Source: Malania oleifera (taxonomy: Eukaryota > Streptophyta > Magnoliopsida > Santalales > Ximeniaceae). Taken from it: a stretch of DNA of 64,000 nt. The stretch lies in contig NC_080421.1 of the NCBI RefSeq assembly GCF_029873635.1, positions 38,420,617-38,484,616 of the forward strand, written 5' to 3'. Below, piece by piece: positions 36,336 to 49,186 of the stretch. The stretch's first letter is position 1. The number at the start of each line of letters is the position of its first letter. The translations under genes were made by a program, and so were the position numbers. The notes below the pieces were generated by a model. It saw nothing but the letters and a program-made list of their open reading frames with translations, had not been told where the DNA came from and did not search any database.

Positions 36336-39300
36336 GATTGGAAGATGTTGCTATAATCGTCTATTTTACTAATTTCCAAGATATAACAGTTTTTCGTTAA
36401 GAAATACATATCCAGTTTGAGATTTATTATTATGAGGATCAAATAGATATCTAGTATCTGCATATCCTACTAGTTGAGATTTGGAATCAAATGAGTCGAA
36501 TAGACCCAAATCAGACGTACCTCTCAAATAACGTAGAATGTGCTTAATTCCAAGTTATATCTTGTTAGTATATTTACAGCAAATGTAATGTCGGGTCTTG
36601 TACAATTGGCTAGATACATCAAAGAGCCGATAACACTTAAATATGGTATTTTAGGCCAAGTAATTCCTCCCCATCATTATGAGGTTGAAATAGATCCTTC
36701 TTAACATCAAGTGATCACACCATCATTGGAGATCCCAAAGGATGAATTTTGTCCATATAGAATTGCCTTAATACTTTTTCCGTATATTTAGATTGATGAG
36801 CAAGAATTCCGCTATTTACATATTCAATTTGTAGGTCAAGACAATATTTTATCTTTCCTAAATCTTTCATCTCAAATTCCATCATTAAATAATTAGCAGT
36901 TTTAGTGAACCCTTCAAGAGTCCCAACTGAATTCAAATCATCAACATAAATAGCAATTATAACAAATTCGGATTCTGATCTTTAATAAAAATGCATGGAC
37001 AAATTGGATCGTTTATGAATCCTTCTTTCACAAGGTATTCACTTAATCGATTGTACCACATGCATCCAAATTGTTTTAATCCATATAAAGAACGTTAGAG
37101 TTTAATTGAATATAAATTTATGGGTTTTGCTTCAAGCAATTTAAATCCTTAAGGACTTTTATATAAATTTCACTATCTAATGATCCATATAGGTATGTTG
37201 TTACTACGTCTATAAGATGCATGTTCAGTCATTTAGCGACTGCTAGCCCAATTAAGAATCTGAAAGTGAGTCCATCCATTACCGGAGAATATGTCTCCTC
37301 ATAATCAATTCAGGGTTTTTGCGAGAAACCTTATGTCACAAGCCTTACTTTATATTGAGTAATTTCATTATTTTCATTTCGCTTGTGCACAAATACCCAT
37401 TTGTATCCAACGGGTTGGACATCTTTTGATGTTTGGACTACATGTCCAAAAACTTCTCTTTTTAATAGAGAGTTAATTCTGATGTGATAGCCTTTTTCCA
37501 TTTTAGCCAATCACTTTTATATTGACATTCATTAACAGATTTAGGTCTAGGATCCTCATTACTTCTAGTAATGTCAGTAACTACTGTATATGCAAATATA
37601 TTGTTAACAACAACTTTATTTCTATCTTACATTTCTCCTGTGTAATGAATTGAGATCTCATAATTTTTTCCAGGTACCTATCCCTTTTCAAGGAATGTCA
37701 CTTTAGAAGTTTTCTCTGTAGGAAATTCCTCTTCAGAAGGTTTCATAATAGAGATTTCATTTTCAGGAAAAACGGGTTTGTGAATGTCGAATGGATTATC
37801 CACCTCTGTAACCTCTTTTGGAGTGTTTGCAGATTTCAATTCTTTCCTTCAAAGAGTTTTATCTTTTGTACCAACAAGCCTTCTACGCTTAACTTGTAGT
37901 TTAGGTTCATTAGTTGGTTGTTGTCCTTCAAGGACATTAATACGTACTAGAACATTTGTAGCAGGTATATGAGATTTTAATATGACATTGGTATCTGCAA
38001 AAGAATATGGTAACTAATTTGCAATCCCTTGCAAATGTATACTCTTTTGAACTTCAAGTTCACTTTGGTTTGTGTGAGAATCTAAATGAGATAAACTCAT
38101 AGCATTTCATGTGATTTTAGGCTGTGCTTCATACACTGATTTGCTACCCCTAATATAGGAAATACTAGTTCATCAAAATGATAATCTTGAAATCATGTTT
38201 TAAACAAATCACCTGTTAAAGGTTCCAGATATATAATAATAGAAGGGGAATCAAAACCAACATAGATACCAAGCTTACGTTATGGACTCATTTTAGTTCT
38301 TTGAGGAGCGGCAATAGGAACATATACTGCTCAACCAAAAGTTCTTAAATAAGAAATATTAGATTGTTAACCAGAAACTAATTGCATGGGTGAAAGCTTA
38401 TTGTAAGCAGTTGGCCTTATACGAAATAAACATGTAGCATGAAGAATAACATGTTCCCAAACAGATAAAGACAATTTGGTTCTCTTAATCATAGGTCTAG
38501 CAATGAGTTGAAGTCTTTTTATAAAGATTCAACTAAACCATTTTGTGTATGGGTATGAGTAACGAGATGTTCAACATCTATTCCAAGTGTTATGCAGTAG
38601 TTATCAAAAGTTTGGGATGTAAATTTATCAGCATTATTCAAATGAATTGATTTAATTGGATATTCGGGAAAATGAGTTCGTAATCCAATTAGTTGGGAAA
38701 GAAGTCTAACAAATGCAATATTATGAGTAGAAAGTAGAGAAACATGTAATCATCTAACAGATGCATCAATTAAGATCATGAAATATCTAAATGGTCCAAA
38801 TGGTGGATGTATTGGTCGGCATATATCACCATGAATTCTTTGTAAGAAATTAAGAGATTCAAGACTTACCTTTGAAATGGATGATTTGACAATTAATTTT
38901 CCTTGAGAGCAAACAGTACTCATGAAAACACTTGATAAAAAAATCTTCTGATTCTTTAGTGGATGACCATGTAGATTCTCAATGATTCTTTGCATCATTA
39001 CATCTTCAGAATGTCTAAGATGATCATGTCAAAATGTAAATAATTTTGGGTCATTGCACTTATGGTACAAGACATTATATGATTCAACTACTTTAATATT
39101 TGTATAATATAATCTAGAAGATAAAGTTGATAATTTTTTTAAAATTTGTTTCTTCCTAGAAACAATAGAAGTAATATAAAAGAATTCTTTACTACCTTTA
39201 TTTGTAGTTTTAATGTGAAATCATTGAGTCTTAAATCTTTAAAATTTAACAGATTTCTTCTAAATCTATTGGAATATAAAGTTTCATTAATTTGCAATAA

Positions 39301-39807
39301 AGTACCATTGGGTAACTTTATATTAGCTCTTCCGAAACCTTCAATCAAATTTGAAAAACTAGATATTGTTTTAACATTTGTTGAAAATATATTCAAGTAA
39401 TGGAAATATTTCCTATTTCAAAAAATTGTGTGTGTTGTAGCACTATTAGCTAAACAAACTTATTCCATAGATATTTTAGAATCGATCAAAGCTTTAGGAC
39501 AATCCATGGTGGTTAAAAATATATCATCTTCAAGAAGTAAATATTTACTATCTCTTATGGAGACTAGAGACATAGTCTCTTCAGGAGGTTTTTTCCTTTG
39601 AGAGATTAAATATATAGATGAGATATATATATATATATAGTCTCTTCAAGAGAACTATCTTACCATCTGTTTTTGGAGATTGATATCCTTTAAACTTTAA
39701 AAGATATATTCTTTTCTAAAGATATAGAGTAAAACTTACAAGAAATAAATTTAATAGAATTTAAAGAAATACATATTTCAATTGGTTAGAGTCTCGTGCT
39801 AATAACG

Positions 39808-40153
39808 TGCTATAAAAAATGTAAGAAAATAAATAGAGATCAGACAAAAATTTATGTGGTTCAACTTTGCCTAGTCCACGTGCGAATGAGATAAAAAACT
39901 TCCCTATCTCAGGAGGAATTATAAGATGATATGGAATCGATCTTGTACAAAATATTTCTCTTCTCTTTATCTCTCTTCTTCTCTCATCCTTTCTATATGC
40001 CTACTCTCTTCAAGTATTTTTCTTTGTATTACAAAAATGAGAGGAAGAAGGCCCTTTTATAGGAGATGAAGGGGTGGAAGATGAAGGAGTGACAACTATG
40101 CATGAAGGGGTGGATGATGAAGGGGTGACAACCATTCATATTTTTCATAACAC
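39808..40153 (-). repeat. 5' LTR of antisense copia
   Basis: On the minus strand it starts TGTTATGAAAAA at 40153 and ends TTTTATAGCA at 39808, directly followed by CGTTATTAGCACGAG as the probable primer site. The partner LTR lies at 34097-34272. Confidence 0.82.
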
Positions 40154-41494
40154 AAAAATTATTCTTTAAATGGATTTGAGATCACTAACATGACTAATAA
40201 ATTAAATATTCACAACTTGAATATTTTAAATCCCTACAATAGAAACCATATACATATGAGAGGTTTTTTTTTAAAAACAAAAAAAATTTATATCCCTCTC
40301 TTTTTCATTACTCTAAACCAAACTAGCTGTTGTTTTTATTATTTTCATATTTTTAGGTACTCATGTCTTGATTGGTAATGCATATGCCTACCCCAAGCTG
40401 TCTTTAGTTCTTTTCTTATCAAATAGTGGAGATAAATCGGGCAAACCTTATATGAATAGGGGTTTTTTCCTAGGTTGGCAGTGCTTTAGCTTAATGGTTT
40501 TCAAAAGAAAGTAATCACATAAGAACCCAGTGCCCCAGTGCTCGGTTTTTAAGATTCAAGGGAATACAGGAAAGATTTTTACAAAAAGAAATCAGTTTAA
40601 AACAGTTAAAATCTGGCAACAGTATCAACATTTCCATGCTACAGAAGCAAAGAACAGAATACATTAAACTAGATTCTTGGCAGAGTACAAACAAACTCCC
40701 TTATAAATTGCAGGGAAGAACTGTTGCATGTGGCATGAATATTCATAGAACCACTATAAATTCTATCAATCATTGGCCAAGTGATGAAGAATTGGAAGGA
40801 TGAGGAAAAGAAAGTAGGGACAAAAGACAAACGAGCAACCTAAACAACGGAAAATGGAATTGACATGTAAGTCTCAAGAATGTACGAGGCTAGGAAATCC
40901 TCCAAACCAAAGCAACACAGGTTAAACAAAAAAGAAAGGAAAACCAAGACAAAAAAGGGAATAAGAAAAAGCCAATGAAGAAGGCTTTCCATGAAGTAAG
41001 AGTGTCCCCACCGCTTGCAGATTTGTTGGCATGGCCTGTTCTAATAATTTGTTAGCCAACCGAGATTTTAAATCCTAAGTTTTATTTAGGTCCACAACAT
41101 GAAATGATAGCTTCAATAAGAAACAATAAGATAATATCCTTGATTCTCTCTGACAAGTCTCAATATCTTACTCAGGTAAAGGAAAATTACAGCATATGAT
41201 TTCTACCAGACACCGGTAGCCAAAACTGCAGAAGTACAAGCTATTTATTATTAGTTGAAACCAATCTGAAGCATCAGCAATTCTGAAACTACCTGTTCAG
41301 AATTAGGAATGCAATAAATTTTTTGATGAGGTTCTAATCACACATCCTTTGAATCAGTGGCCTGCACCATAGCACCATGTCTTCTACTAGCTAAATGGAT
41401 TGGCAGCAAGGAGATCGTAAGTGAGCCATCCATGTTCGAGAGGATTCATCCCAAAAAGAGTGAAGCATTTTATGATTAGAGGCCAATTTGCAAA
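40154..41494. other. Intergenic DNA without recognised gene
   Basis: No supported coding sequence or repeat boundary is visible. Composition is ordinary for intergenic plant DNA. Confidence 0.5.
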
Positions 41495-42304
41495 GGGGGT
41501 GTTTGCTTCATGGAATTTGACATTCCAGTTAAGAATGAGATTACCGGAATATTTATATTTCTATAATCACATTACTATCATGCATCATTCCTGTGTTTGA
41601 TTTGCTTAAATTCTATGAAACGAAATGTGTTTATGCCCTTTATGCCCATACAGAAGAAACAAACAGGCAGGCCGGAAGGTAAGCATTTTCTAGTTCCCTT
41701 TCCCATTTTTCAAACCCCCTTTCCTGGCTGTTCAGTTACCAATGAATTACCTCTCTCTCTCTCTCTGCAGTGTTGATCTCCATTACTCAATCAGTTTGCA
41801 GCTTGAGATCTGCTACTCACCAGAAGCCAAATGCCACCAACGAAGCTCAACTTCCCAGTCTGGCCAATAATCGACAGTGACCCGATTGATGAACTTCTAC
41901 ATGTTGAAAGAATCAGAGGCATCGTTGAGCTTCTGGAGGCAATCATCAAAATGTTCAGATCTGCTATCCCATTTTCCGCCATAAAAATCCCTGTCATGAT
42001 GATGAATTGGTGCTTCGCCCTCTATACTCACCTGCTCGCCCTGGGCCCTCCCCAACAGCAGAGTCGACAGGCTCTCTACACCCTGTTCCATGTTCTTGAT
42101 CAAGAATCCCAATTGACACATTTATCTTAGGGAAGTTACAATACCAACTTATAAATGGTAATAAAATTTTTCCAAAAATAATATAATTGGTCATGTGAGA
42201 TGAATGGAATGTTAAATTTTATTTGTGAACCAAACATGGGCATACTATCACATTACTGGAATATTATATTACTAGAACTCACATTCTGTGAACCAAACGC
42301 CCCT
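41495..42304. mobile_element. Terminal-inverted-repeat DNA element, about 0.8 kb
   Basis: The left end GGGGGTGTTTGCTTCATGGAAT and the right end, read in reverse, AGGGGCGTTTGGTTCACAGAAT, form imperfect inverted repeats of the kind seen in plant non-autonomous DNA transposons. The interior includes (CT)n at 41752-41766 and two overlapping open frames of about 75-100 residues on opposite strands (41831-42130 plus, 41897-42121 minus) without a family match. I could not find a target duplication, so the superfamily (Harbinger-like or hAT-like) is open. Confidence 0.55.
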
Positions 42305-45018
42305 GAGGTCATTAAATGTAAACCCAGAACTTAGTAGTTAAAAAAGTTTCTGTAGTAAGTGATGAAAAGGTGCATTTGGCAGCACGTCTTATTCAAAGCT
42401 TATGAAAATGGGTAGAAAAATCAAGAAAATAATGTGCAAAGCAGAAAGGAGCATAGTCAAATGAGCAAAGTCCAACAAACCTCATAACAATAGTTCATCT
42501 ACTATGTGCAAACTAACCGAACTACTAGAACACATGGTTCATCTACTCTTCCTGGCTATTACAGTACAGAAAACTAATAAATACTAGAACAAAGATCAAA
42601 GAACAAATCCAATCTTAATTCTACTCCAAACTGCACAGTACATGTCTCTGGTTTAAAACTTCCGTTGAGAGAAAATTGAACTTCAGAAAAAAGGCATACA
42701 TGGTAATGAGCTTAATTCAATGCAAAACTACAGTAATATGAATATAGGTGAATTAGTAATATAAACATTTTGACAAGTACCATGTATGGCATTTATTGGA
42801 ACCAGCAAAATTCAGAACAAGCCTATGGCATATATCATATCTTATTGTGAGTGATGGTGCTTACGTTATTCATATAGCATCATGATATTAGAAGCTTGAT
42901 TTGAATGATAATCAAACCTAAGAAATTAATTAGAAGCCTAAAAAACAAATTCAGAACAGATACCAAAAGCAAATCAACCTGAAAGATTAGACTTCGAGAT
43001 TGGATTCAGAACAAATCTCAAAAGAATCATACCTGAGAGATTAGAAGTCCCAAAAACAAATTCAGAACATATCTGAAAGAGAAGCAGGCATGTGAGATTA
43101 GAGATATTTGAGTCAAATCTAGTTCGGAATAGATCGAATTCAGAAATAAATTGAATCGAACACTTACTAGTCAAGATTTCAGAGCTGCTGATTGAGTGGG
43201 AAGCTGGCATTATATTTGATGCTCGGGAATCAGGAAGTGGATTTGTAATGGCTGGAAGATTTGTGCCATTGCTGAGATTGAGAAATGTTGAGAGGGAACC
43301 AGAAATGTTGGCAGGGAAAGATGAGAAAAATAAGCAGTTAGGCAGAAAAGAAAAAGTTTATTTTATAATAAAGTTGTGAGTATAAAGTCAAAATTTTTGG
43401 CTTCTACTTATTGTCTTAAATCTTAATGAAGTGGTAGTAAAATAATAAACACTTTTCATTTAAGTACTTGTCTAAAATAATCCAAACACCACTTATTTCA
43501 ATCATAATTACTTCACTCAAAGTGGTTATAAGTTCTTATTATTGAGTGTTCTCAAACAGCTCCTTACTTAAGAAAGTCAATTTTTCGGTAAGGATTTGGC
43601 TTGCTGTTGTTATAACTCAATTTTTTATTTTCTGTTATTTACAGCACATCCATTCAGTAAAAATTTCAAAAGCTACGCGTATTATTTTTACTCCTGCAGT
43701 GTGAAAATATGCAAGGCAACAAAGCACTCAAATTTTAATCATAAACAAAGAACTCATATCCCTTGTAAACTACATATAGTTGCTGAGGAAAAAAGAAAAG
43801 AAAATAAAGACAAAAGACACAGGTTTCCCCCAAGATTTGGTCAATAGATGCAAACCTCGTGCGAAATTTAAAAAATATGTTAAATTATAGGACACCTCTT
43901 AAATTTTATTTTTAACTTTTAAAAAAAGACAGCCCAGTGCACAAAGCTTGCATATATGGGGTCTAGGGAAAAGGCACCATAATGGGTTTATAGTACGCAG
44001 TCTTACTTGCATATTTTGAAAAAAATTCAAAAAGTTAACAATCTTAACTCTTTCTTGCCCTTGAAATATATGAAATGACATAATAATAGTTTAAAGTCAC
44101 CCAAATGATAAAACATTTACACTTTTTTAGGGAGAATTACACAATTTAGTTAAATAACATCAACAAATAGTTTTGTTCCTTTTTTCAAAATTTTAATGTT
44201 TTGTTTTTTTGAAATTGGGAATGAATTTATGTTATTTAATGTGTGCCGAATGCAAAAAAAAGGACAAAATAATCAATTCTTTGAAATTTTATTTACTACT
44301 AAATAGAAAATTATAAAAATCAATCTCAGCGATAAATTATTCAAATTTTAAAACCTCAACAGAAATCCACCTCTTTTTACCAAATAATAGAAGGCGAAAT
44401 TTGCACTCTTGCAGCAAAAATTTAAGTTCTGTTTGGCTCACAAAAATTATATTCTTAGGAATATAACGTAATACAATGAGAATGTAATGGAAATTGTATT
44501 GAAATATAATAAATTTCAAAAAATCATCAAGTAAAACTTTGTATTATTTCATCCAACAAGAATAAGAAAACAAATTTGTTCCTATGATGAAATTTGAGAA
44601 TAGTAATTTCTTATCTATTACTTTCTATGGATTCAAAAAATTTTACATTATTATTCATTTTATGATAATAACACATTTTTTGAATAACTTAAGAAATTCC
44701 TCCTTTCTGCGAACCAATCATAACCTCCAAACATGAAAATTATCTTATCCTTCACCAATTAAGGTTATATTATTTTTATATAACTTATATTTAAATGCAA
44801 AGCGGTCCATGCTCAAACCCTGCAATAGCAAATAGTTTTTTTTTCCTTATAATTAGTGAAGTAAAGTTAAGTGATCATTGCTCGCGAATTAAGTTCTAGC
44901 AGCCGCACCATAATGCAATATCATTATTGTGTGAATTGGGGCAAAATGATCCAAATCAAAGGCCCAAAAATCCTTACTTTCAAACACAACCTTAAACTAA
45001 TTGAGGATTAGCATCGAT
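42305..45018. other. AT-rich intergenic DNA with possible MITE remains
   Basis: No gene is supported. The stretch 43380-43562, ending GTGTTCTCAAACAGCTCC, resembles the right junction of the AT-rich insertion at 22842 and may be the end of the same non-autonomous element. Diverged CCTGAAAGATTAGA and CCTGAGAGATTAGA blocks near 42980 and 43035 form a weak local repeat. Confidence 0.4.
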
Positions 45019-46250
45019 TTTTTTTATTGAAAAAGAAAAGTTCATTACTGTATAAGAGAAAGAATTACAAAGAAAGGAGGATAGAAATCCTCATAACACA
45101 TAAATAATACAAAAGCAAGCAAAAAAACAAAAGAAAACCAATCATAAAAGTAAAACAAGCACATCAAACCCCTTTCCAATCCCTTTAAAGATCCAATAAC
45201 AACATTCCTTGAAAGAAACCACAAAGATTGAGCCCAAAAAGAAGCCTTGAAGGCTGAAAGTAACCCTATCCCAAAGGAAATGCACAGAATTTATTTTCCG
45301 TTGAAGATCCTTGCATTCCTTTCGATCCACAAAGCCAAAAAATGCCCAAAAAAATTACACATCTCCATAAAAATTTTCCCAAATCCTTTGTATCACTGTT
45401 AGGAAATTATCAACAGTATAGGGAAGCACCAGAGCGTCCTCAAAAACCCAAAAAAGAGAATCCCAGAGCTGCCTAGCCACCCAATAATGTAGTAACAAAT
45501 GATCACTTGTCTCGCCAGCTTGCAAAAGCATAACATAAATATTCAAACTTATGGCTTTGTAAGGTCTCCTCAATAGCAGCGAATCATTATTATAAGCCTA
45601 ATAAGAGTCAAAGTCCACATAAAAGCCTTGATCTTGTAAGGAACCTTGGACTTCCAAATAAAGTGATTCAAGGGCAAAAACGAAGGATTTGGATTTCAAC
45701 AACTCAGCAAGAAAAGATTTCGTGGAATATAAACCAGAAGAATCCCCAAGTCAAATCCTCAAATCATCACCCATGGAGAAACAAAAGAATCCAGCATATG
45801 CAGCAACAGAGAATCCTCAACCTTTCTCTCATTGAGATTTCTAAAGAAATGAAAATCTCAAGAAAGAGAACTACCCTCAAAGGAATAAAAAGCATTAATC
45901 GATGCATTATGTAAGAGGAACAATCTAGACAGACAAGAGAACAAAGATTCCAAAGATACCTCACCAACCCAAACATCTTCCCAGAAATGAATATGATTCC
46001 CATTCTCTATGCGATAACAAGTACGAGGCAGAAAAACTGAGGTACTTGAGAAATAAATTTCCAAGGATTAGCATAAGAAACAATACCACCACTGCTAGCA
46101 TCCCACACATTCTTATGCAATCCATACTTTTAAAACCATGTTCCATGAAAAGTCAACCTCCAAAGCCATTTATGCTCCAAGGACATGTCTCTAGACACCA
46201 AGTTCCCAAGGCTCAAACCCCCTCAGATGATCCCTCTTCTCATAAATAAA
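45019..46250 (-). mobile_element. 5'-truncated LINE
   Basis: The minus strand carries the C-terminal third of an L1-like ORF2: ASYLLSHREWESYSFLGRC near 45960-46030 in one frame and the zinc region RRPYKAISLNIYVMLL with SDHLLLHYW near 45460-45570. The final cysteine position of the zinc motif reads tyrosine. A T-run at 45019-45026 is the A-tail. It ends near 46250 on the right, followed by an (AT)n run. Confidence 0.8.
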
Positions 46251-46315
46251 GGAGTTTTACCCACTTTTGACGTCCACATCTTAAATTTCTAGAATATCGT
46301 ATTAAATATTAGCAA

Positions 46316-46318
<3 letters not shown>

Positions 46319-46349
<31 letters not shown>
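46319..46349. repeat. (AT)n microsatellite
   Basis: About 15 AT units in a row, adjacent to the truncated LINE. Another (AT)n run is at 14421-14446. Confidence 0.9.
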
Positions 46350-46351
<2 letters not shown>

Positions 46352-48123
46352 TATGTATTCTACAACTAGTGAATGACAAACTCACATCTAATGTATAAAT
46401 ATCTACAATTAACTCCTAATTAATATATATGGTTCTTACCTATAATGACATCTAATTTTCAACATCTCAAAATATTGTTAACTCACATTGGAAATCTTTC
46501 AATTTAAATTATAAAAAAGATAAAAATTAAAATTAAAAAGTAATAAATTTTATGAACAAATTAAATAAAAACATATTACATGCATCAATTGTCCAGTGTC
46601 TGGTAAAATCTAATTCATGTCACTGTTGAACTTGGGTCAAACACATCCTGAAGACACGCAATACTCCCAAATTGGAACATTAGAATTGTAGGCAGACACA
46701 TGGTATTGAAGATTATATACTATGATCCAAACAAATTTTTAGTTCTGCCTCCAAAACCAGGAACACAGAACATGGGAAACTGTATATTTTCCAGCAATCT
46801 ACTTGTAAAGTATCAAATAGATATGCTCAATAGAAAAGAAATGAAAATTTGACAGAGTGATGGAGAAGATGTTCTTTATACAAGAACTGGAGTAGAACCA
46901 GCTAGTAAAAAAGCAATAAATTGAACAGAATTTAATTCACTGCCTTCAATTCTTAATAGTTGCCAATAGAAAAACTATGGTCAATCACAATGTTTTCAAT
47001 CAAACTCTTTGCAAAAACCACATAAAAATAACACAATGTAGATTTCTATGGTATAATTTACAAAAAAGATGGTGCCAGTGGATAAAAATGTAGACCTAAT
47101 TAGATAACTAATTAAGAAGTTGCTAGATTATCTGGAATAAAGAAAAACAAAACAAAATTCCACTTTCCCTGCTTTTGAAACTTAAAATACCAACCTGTAA
47201 AATACTATCACTTCATTAACAATGCTTTCAAGCAGTCAAAATCCAAAACAAACAACAAAAAAGTATAATTAACAAATAGCTTTTTACAAATGAATACGTC
47301 AAAAGACACCACTTTTAGAATGAGAAAGGAAGAAATAACCAAACAAGTAGTCTAGAGGGAGAAGTATTGAACCTGGATGGAGAAGGCAGGGATGATTGCA
47401 CAGATAAGTAGCACAAGAGCAAGGAGGTGAACAGTGATCTTAGCAGATTTAGGACAGGACCTGCAAACAAATTATCAAGATCATGGTCCATTATAGTCAG
47501 ACTACAATTGGTTAACAAATCAGAGAGAGAGGGAGAGAGAGAGAGAAAGAGCTATGAGGAGAGCATGGAAAAATGGTAGAGAAAGAGGAAGGCAGCGGCA
47601 CAGGAAGGAGATTGCACCTGGTAGATACAGAGAGGGCAACCACTGTGGTGAGACATGCAGGTGCATTGAGGGACATGCCACTTGATTTTAAGAAATTATT
47701 CCCTTCCTGAAGGAAGTGGTTTTCCTCTGTCCAGCAGAAGAAATTTTCCTCTGGAAAATATTTTCTCCTATTATATGTAACGTCAAACAAAGGAAAATTG
47801 GAAAAATATTTTTCAAAAAATCATTCCTCCCAATCAAATGGAGCAGAAATGAATCTTTGTAACACCATGAAATCAAAGTAATAAGCAAAGACCACAGGCA
47901 AGAGGCATGAGAAGACTCAAACCAAGCCAATGTGACTAGTATTTTCACAGAAACTTAAATAAAATAACATAATTAAAGTAAACTCTCAAGTCTCAACATA
48001 ATTACAATAACTACATAAAGGTATCTATAAGTAAGGGGCTAACAGGATGAAGTATGCTCGGCGGACATTAACAGAACCTACATACAACGATACAAAGTGT
48101 TATTAAACCCAGACCAGCTTCCT
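46350..48123. other. Downstream region of the TOL gene
   Basis: This lies 3' of the TOL stop codon and must include its 3' untranslated region, whose end I cannot place. Between 46350 and 47300 nothing is recognised. At 47315-47790 the minus strand has short frames with a hydrophobic run, which I do not accept as a gene. Confidence 0.5.
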
Positions 48124-48438
48124 TCAAATAACATTTCTATCATCACTGCTGGATTCAGTACTGCGCCCTTTCGGCAATTCAGCTACTCTGGCTTCACTAG
48201 GAGCCCCAACTTGCACTGGTGAATTGGCAAAGGGACTACTAGAGGTTTCACATGTCTTTTCTTCAACTTTTGCAGAAGTTTGCAATTCCTCACATCTGGA
48301 AATTACTTGCTGAAGCTCATCATGAAGATTTAGAGCCTCAAATAATAATCCCTCATCATCACCCATGCTCTCTATGATCCTCTGGATGACAGGAAGAGAC
48401 TGTTTGCACTTCTCTAACATGCTCACTGTCAGATCATC
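48124..48438 (-). CDS. TOL2: TOM1-like (TOL) protein, coding exon 3 and stop
   Basis: The exon encodes 104 residues plus a TGA stop at 48126-48124. The acceptor is GTAACAG ending at 48439, phase 0. It starts DDLTVSMLEKCKQSLPVIQR and continues IIESMGDDEGLLFEALNLHDELQQV, the second half of the GAT domain, which binds ubiquitin in this family. After residue 325 of the protein the sequence is polar, low in hydrophobics and rich in Ser and Glu, ending SSDDRNVI. The total of 358 residues is close to that of short plant TOL proteins, so I take this as the true C-terminus; an alternative 3' exon cannot be excluded. Confidence 0.9.
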   Translation of the reverse strand, partial: DDLTVSMLEKCKQSLPVIQRIIESMGDDEGLLFEALNLHDELQQVISRCEELQTSAKVEEKTCETSSSPFANSPVQVGAPSEARVAELPKGRSTESSSDDRNVI

Positions 48439-48910
48439 CTGTTACCAAACAATACATATTATTGAATATTGGTTGCCATAATATTCTTGCACAAAAATGT
48501 CAGACACCTCCACTGTACCCACTTTCTCATAATAATAATAATAATAATACTAATCTTCCCTTCTACAAATATGTATTGAGTGCTAGATAGTTCATTAGAG
48601 GAAATGAATCAAGTACTCGTTCTGACAGATATGAACAAACAATTACAATTCTGTGCATTTGATATTGCACACATTTGCACCAACATCTATGATAGATTAT
48701 AGTTTTCATTTACCAGGATGTGTTGAAAACTGTGCACAAAAAGTTGGAAAAAAAAAACACTTCAATAGTTCATATGATCTTTTTCTGCACACAGATTAAA
48801 GAAAAATTCAGACAGGAGGAAAGAGGATGAACATGGAGGCACTACTAAATGTCTGAGAAACATAGGTGTGTTAAGAAATGCTGCCTTCACATTAGTAGTA
48901 AATATATTAC
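48439..48910 (-). other. TOL intron 2 (472 bp)
   Basis: The donor GTAATA is at 48910 and the acceptor CAG ends at 48439. It holds an (AAT)n run near 48529-48549 and no other feature. Confidence 0.9.
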
Positions 48911-49186
48911 CTTCATTAGTTTCTCTTCTTCTGTTCCGGAGTTCAGCATGCTTGATAGCAGTTCAAGGCTGTTCCTAGTTATTACAAGAAACTCTTTCTT
49001 TTCTTCAACAGATGGGATGGCATAATTATAGGGAAAATTCAAATGATCTTCACCATGTGAATCCCTGCCAGGAATTGGGATATGAGAAGACATTGGCTGT
49101 TGATGAACAAAGGACTCCAAGGAATGTTGCATGACAGGTGAATTCCCATCCTCTACTGGTACAGGTGAACCTCTTTCCTTCAGCAT
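48911..49186 (-). CDS. TOL2: TOM1-like (TOL) protein, coding exon 2
   Basis: The 276-nt exon encodes 92 residues from MLKERGSPVPVEDGNSPVMQ to EEEKLMK. The acceptor is ATTACAG ending at 49187 and the donor GTAATA; both junctions are phase 0. The first 50 residues form the linker after the VHS domain. The block VEEKKEFLVITRNSLELLSSML begins the GAT domain. In plants, TOL proteins act early in endosomal sorting of ubiquitinated membrane proteins such as auxin carriers. No stop or frameshift is present. Confidence 0.92.

Larger units (their letters stand above)
34097..40153 (-). mobile_element. Antisense Ty1/copia element, split by a solo LTR
   Basis: The element reads right to left. Its 5' LTR is 39808-40153 and starts TGTTATGAAAAA on the minus strand. 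A primer-site region CGTTATTAGCACGAG follows. Gag-protease (39139-39396), integrase (38750-38998, with GDICRPIHPPFGPFRYFM) and RT (36715-36980) come next. RT retains IYVDDLNSVG near 36930-36965. RNase H remains lie at 34300-34670, preceding the purine tract CTGAGGGGATG and the 3' LTR. Many stops disrupt all frames. The 3' LTR (34097-34272) is truncated against foreign sequence. A 1660-bp solo LTR interrupts the RNase H region. Confidence 0.85.

Noticed and set aside
43596-43847. 83-residue plus-strand frame
   Set aside because: No family resemblance, AT-rich surroundings and no supporting splice or promoter signals.
47315-47790. Minus-strand frames with a hydrophobic, signal-peptide-like run and several cysteines
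   Set aside because: Reading needs splice sites of uncertain quality, there is no family match, and the region carries TTTTCC-rich text common in non-coding plant repeats. It lies downstream of TOL.
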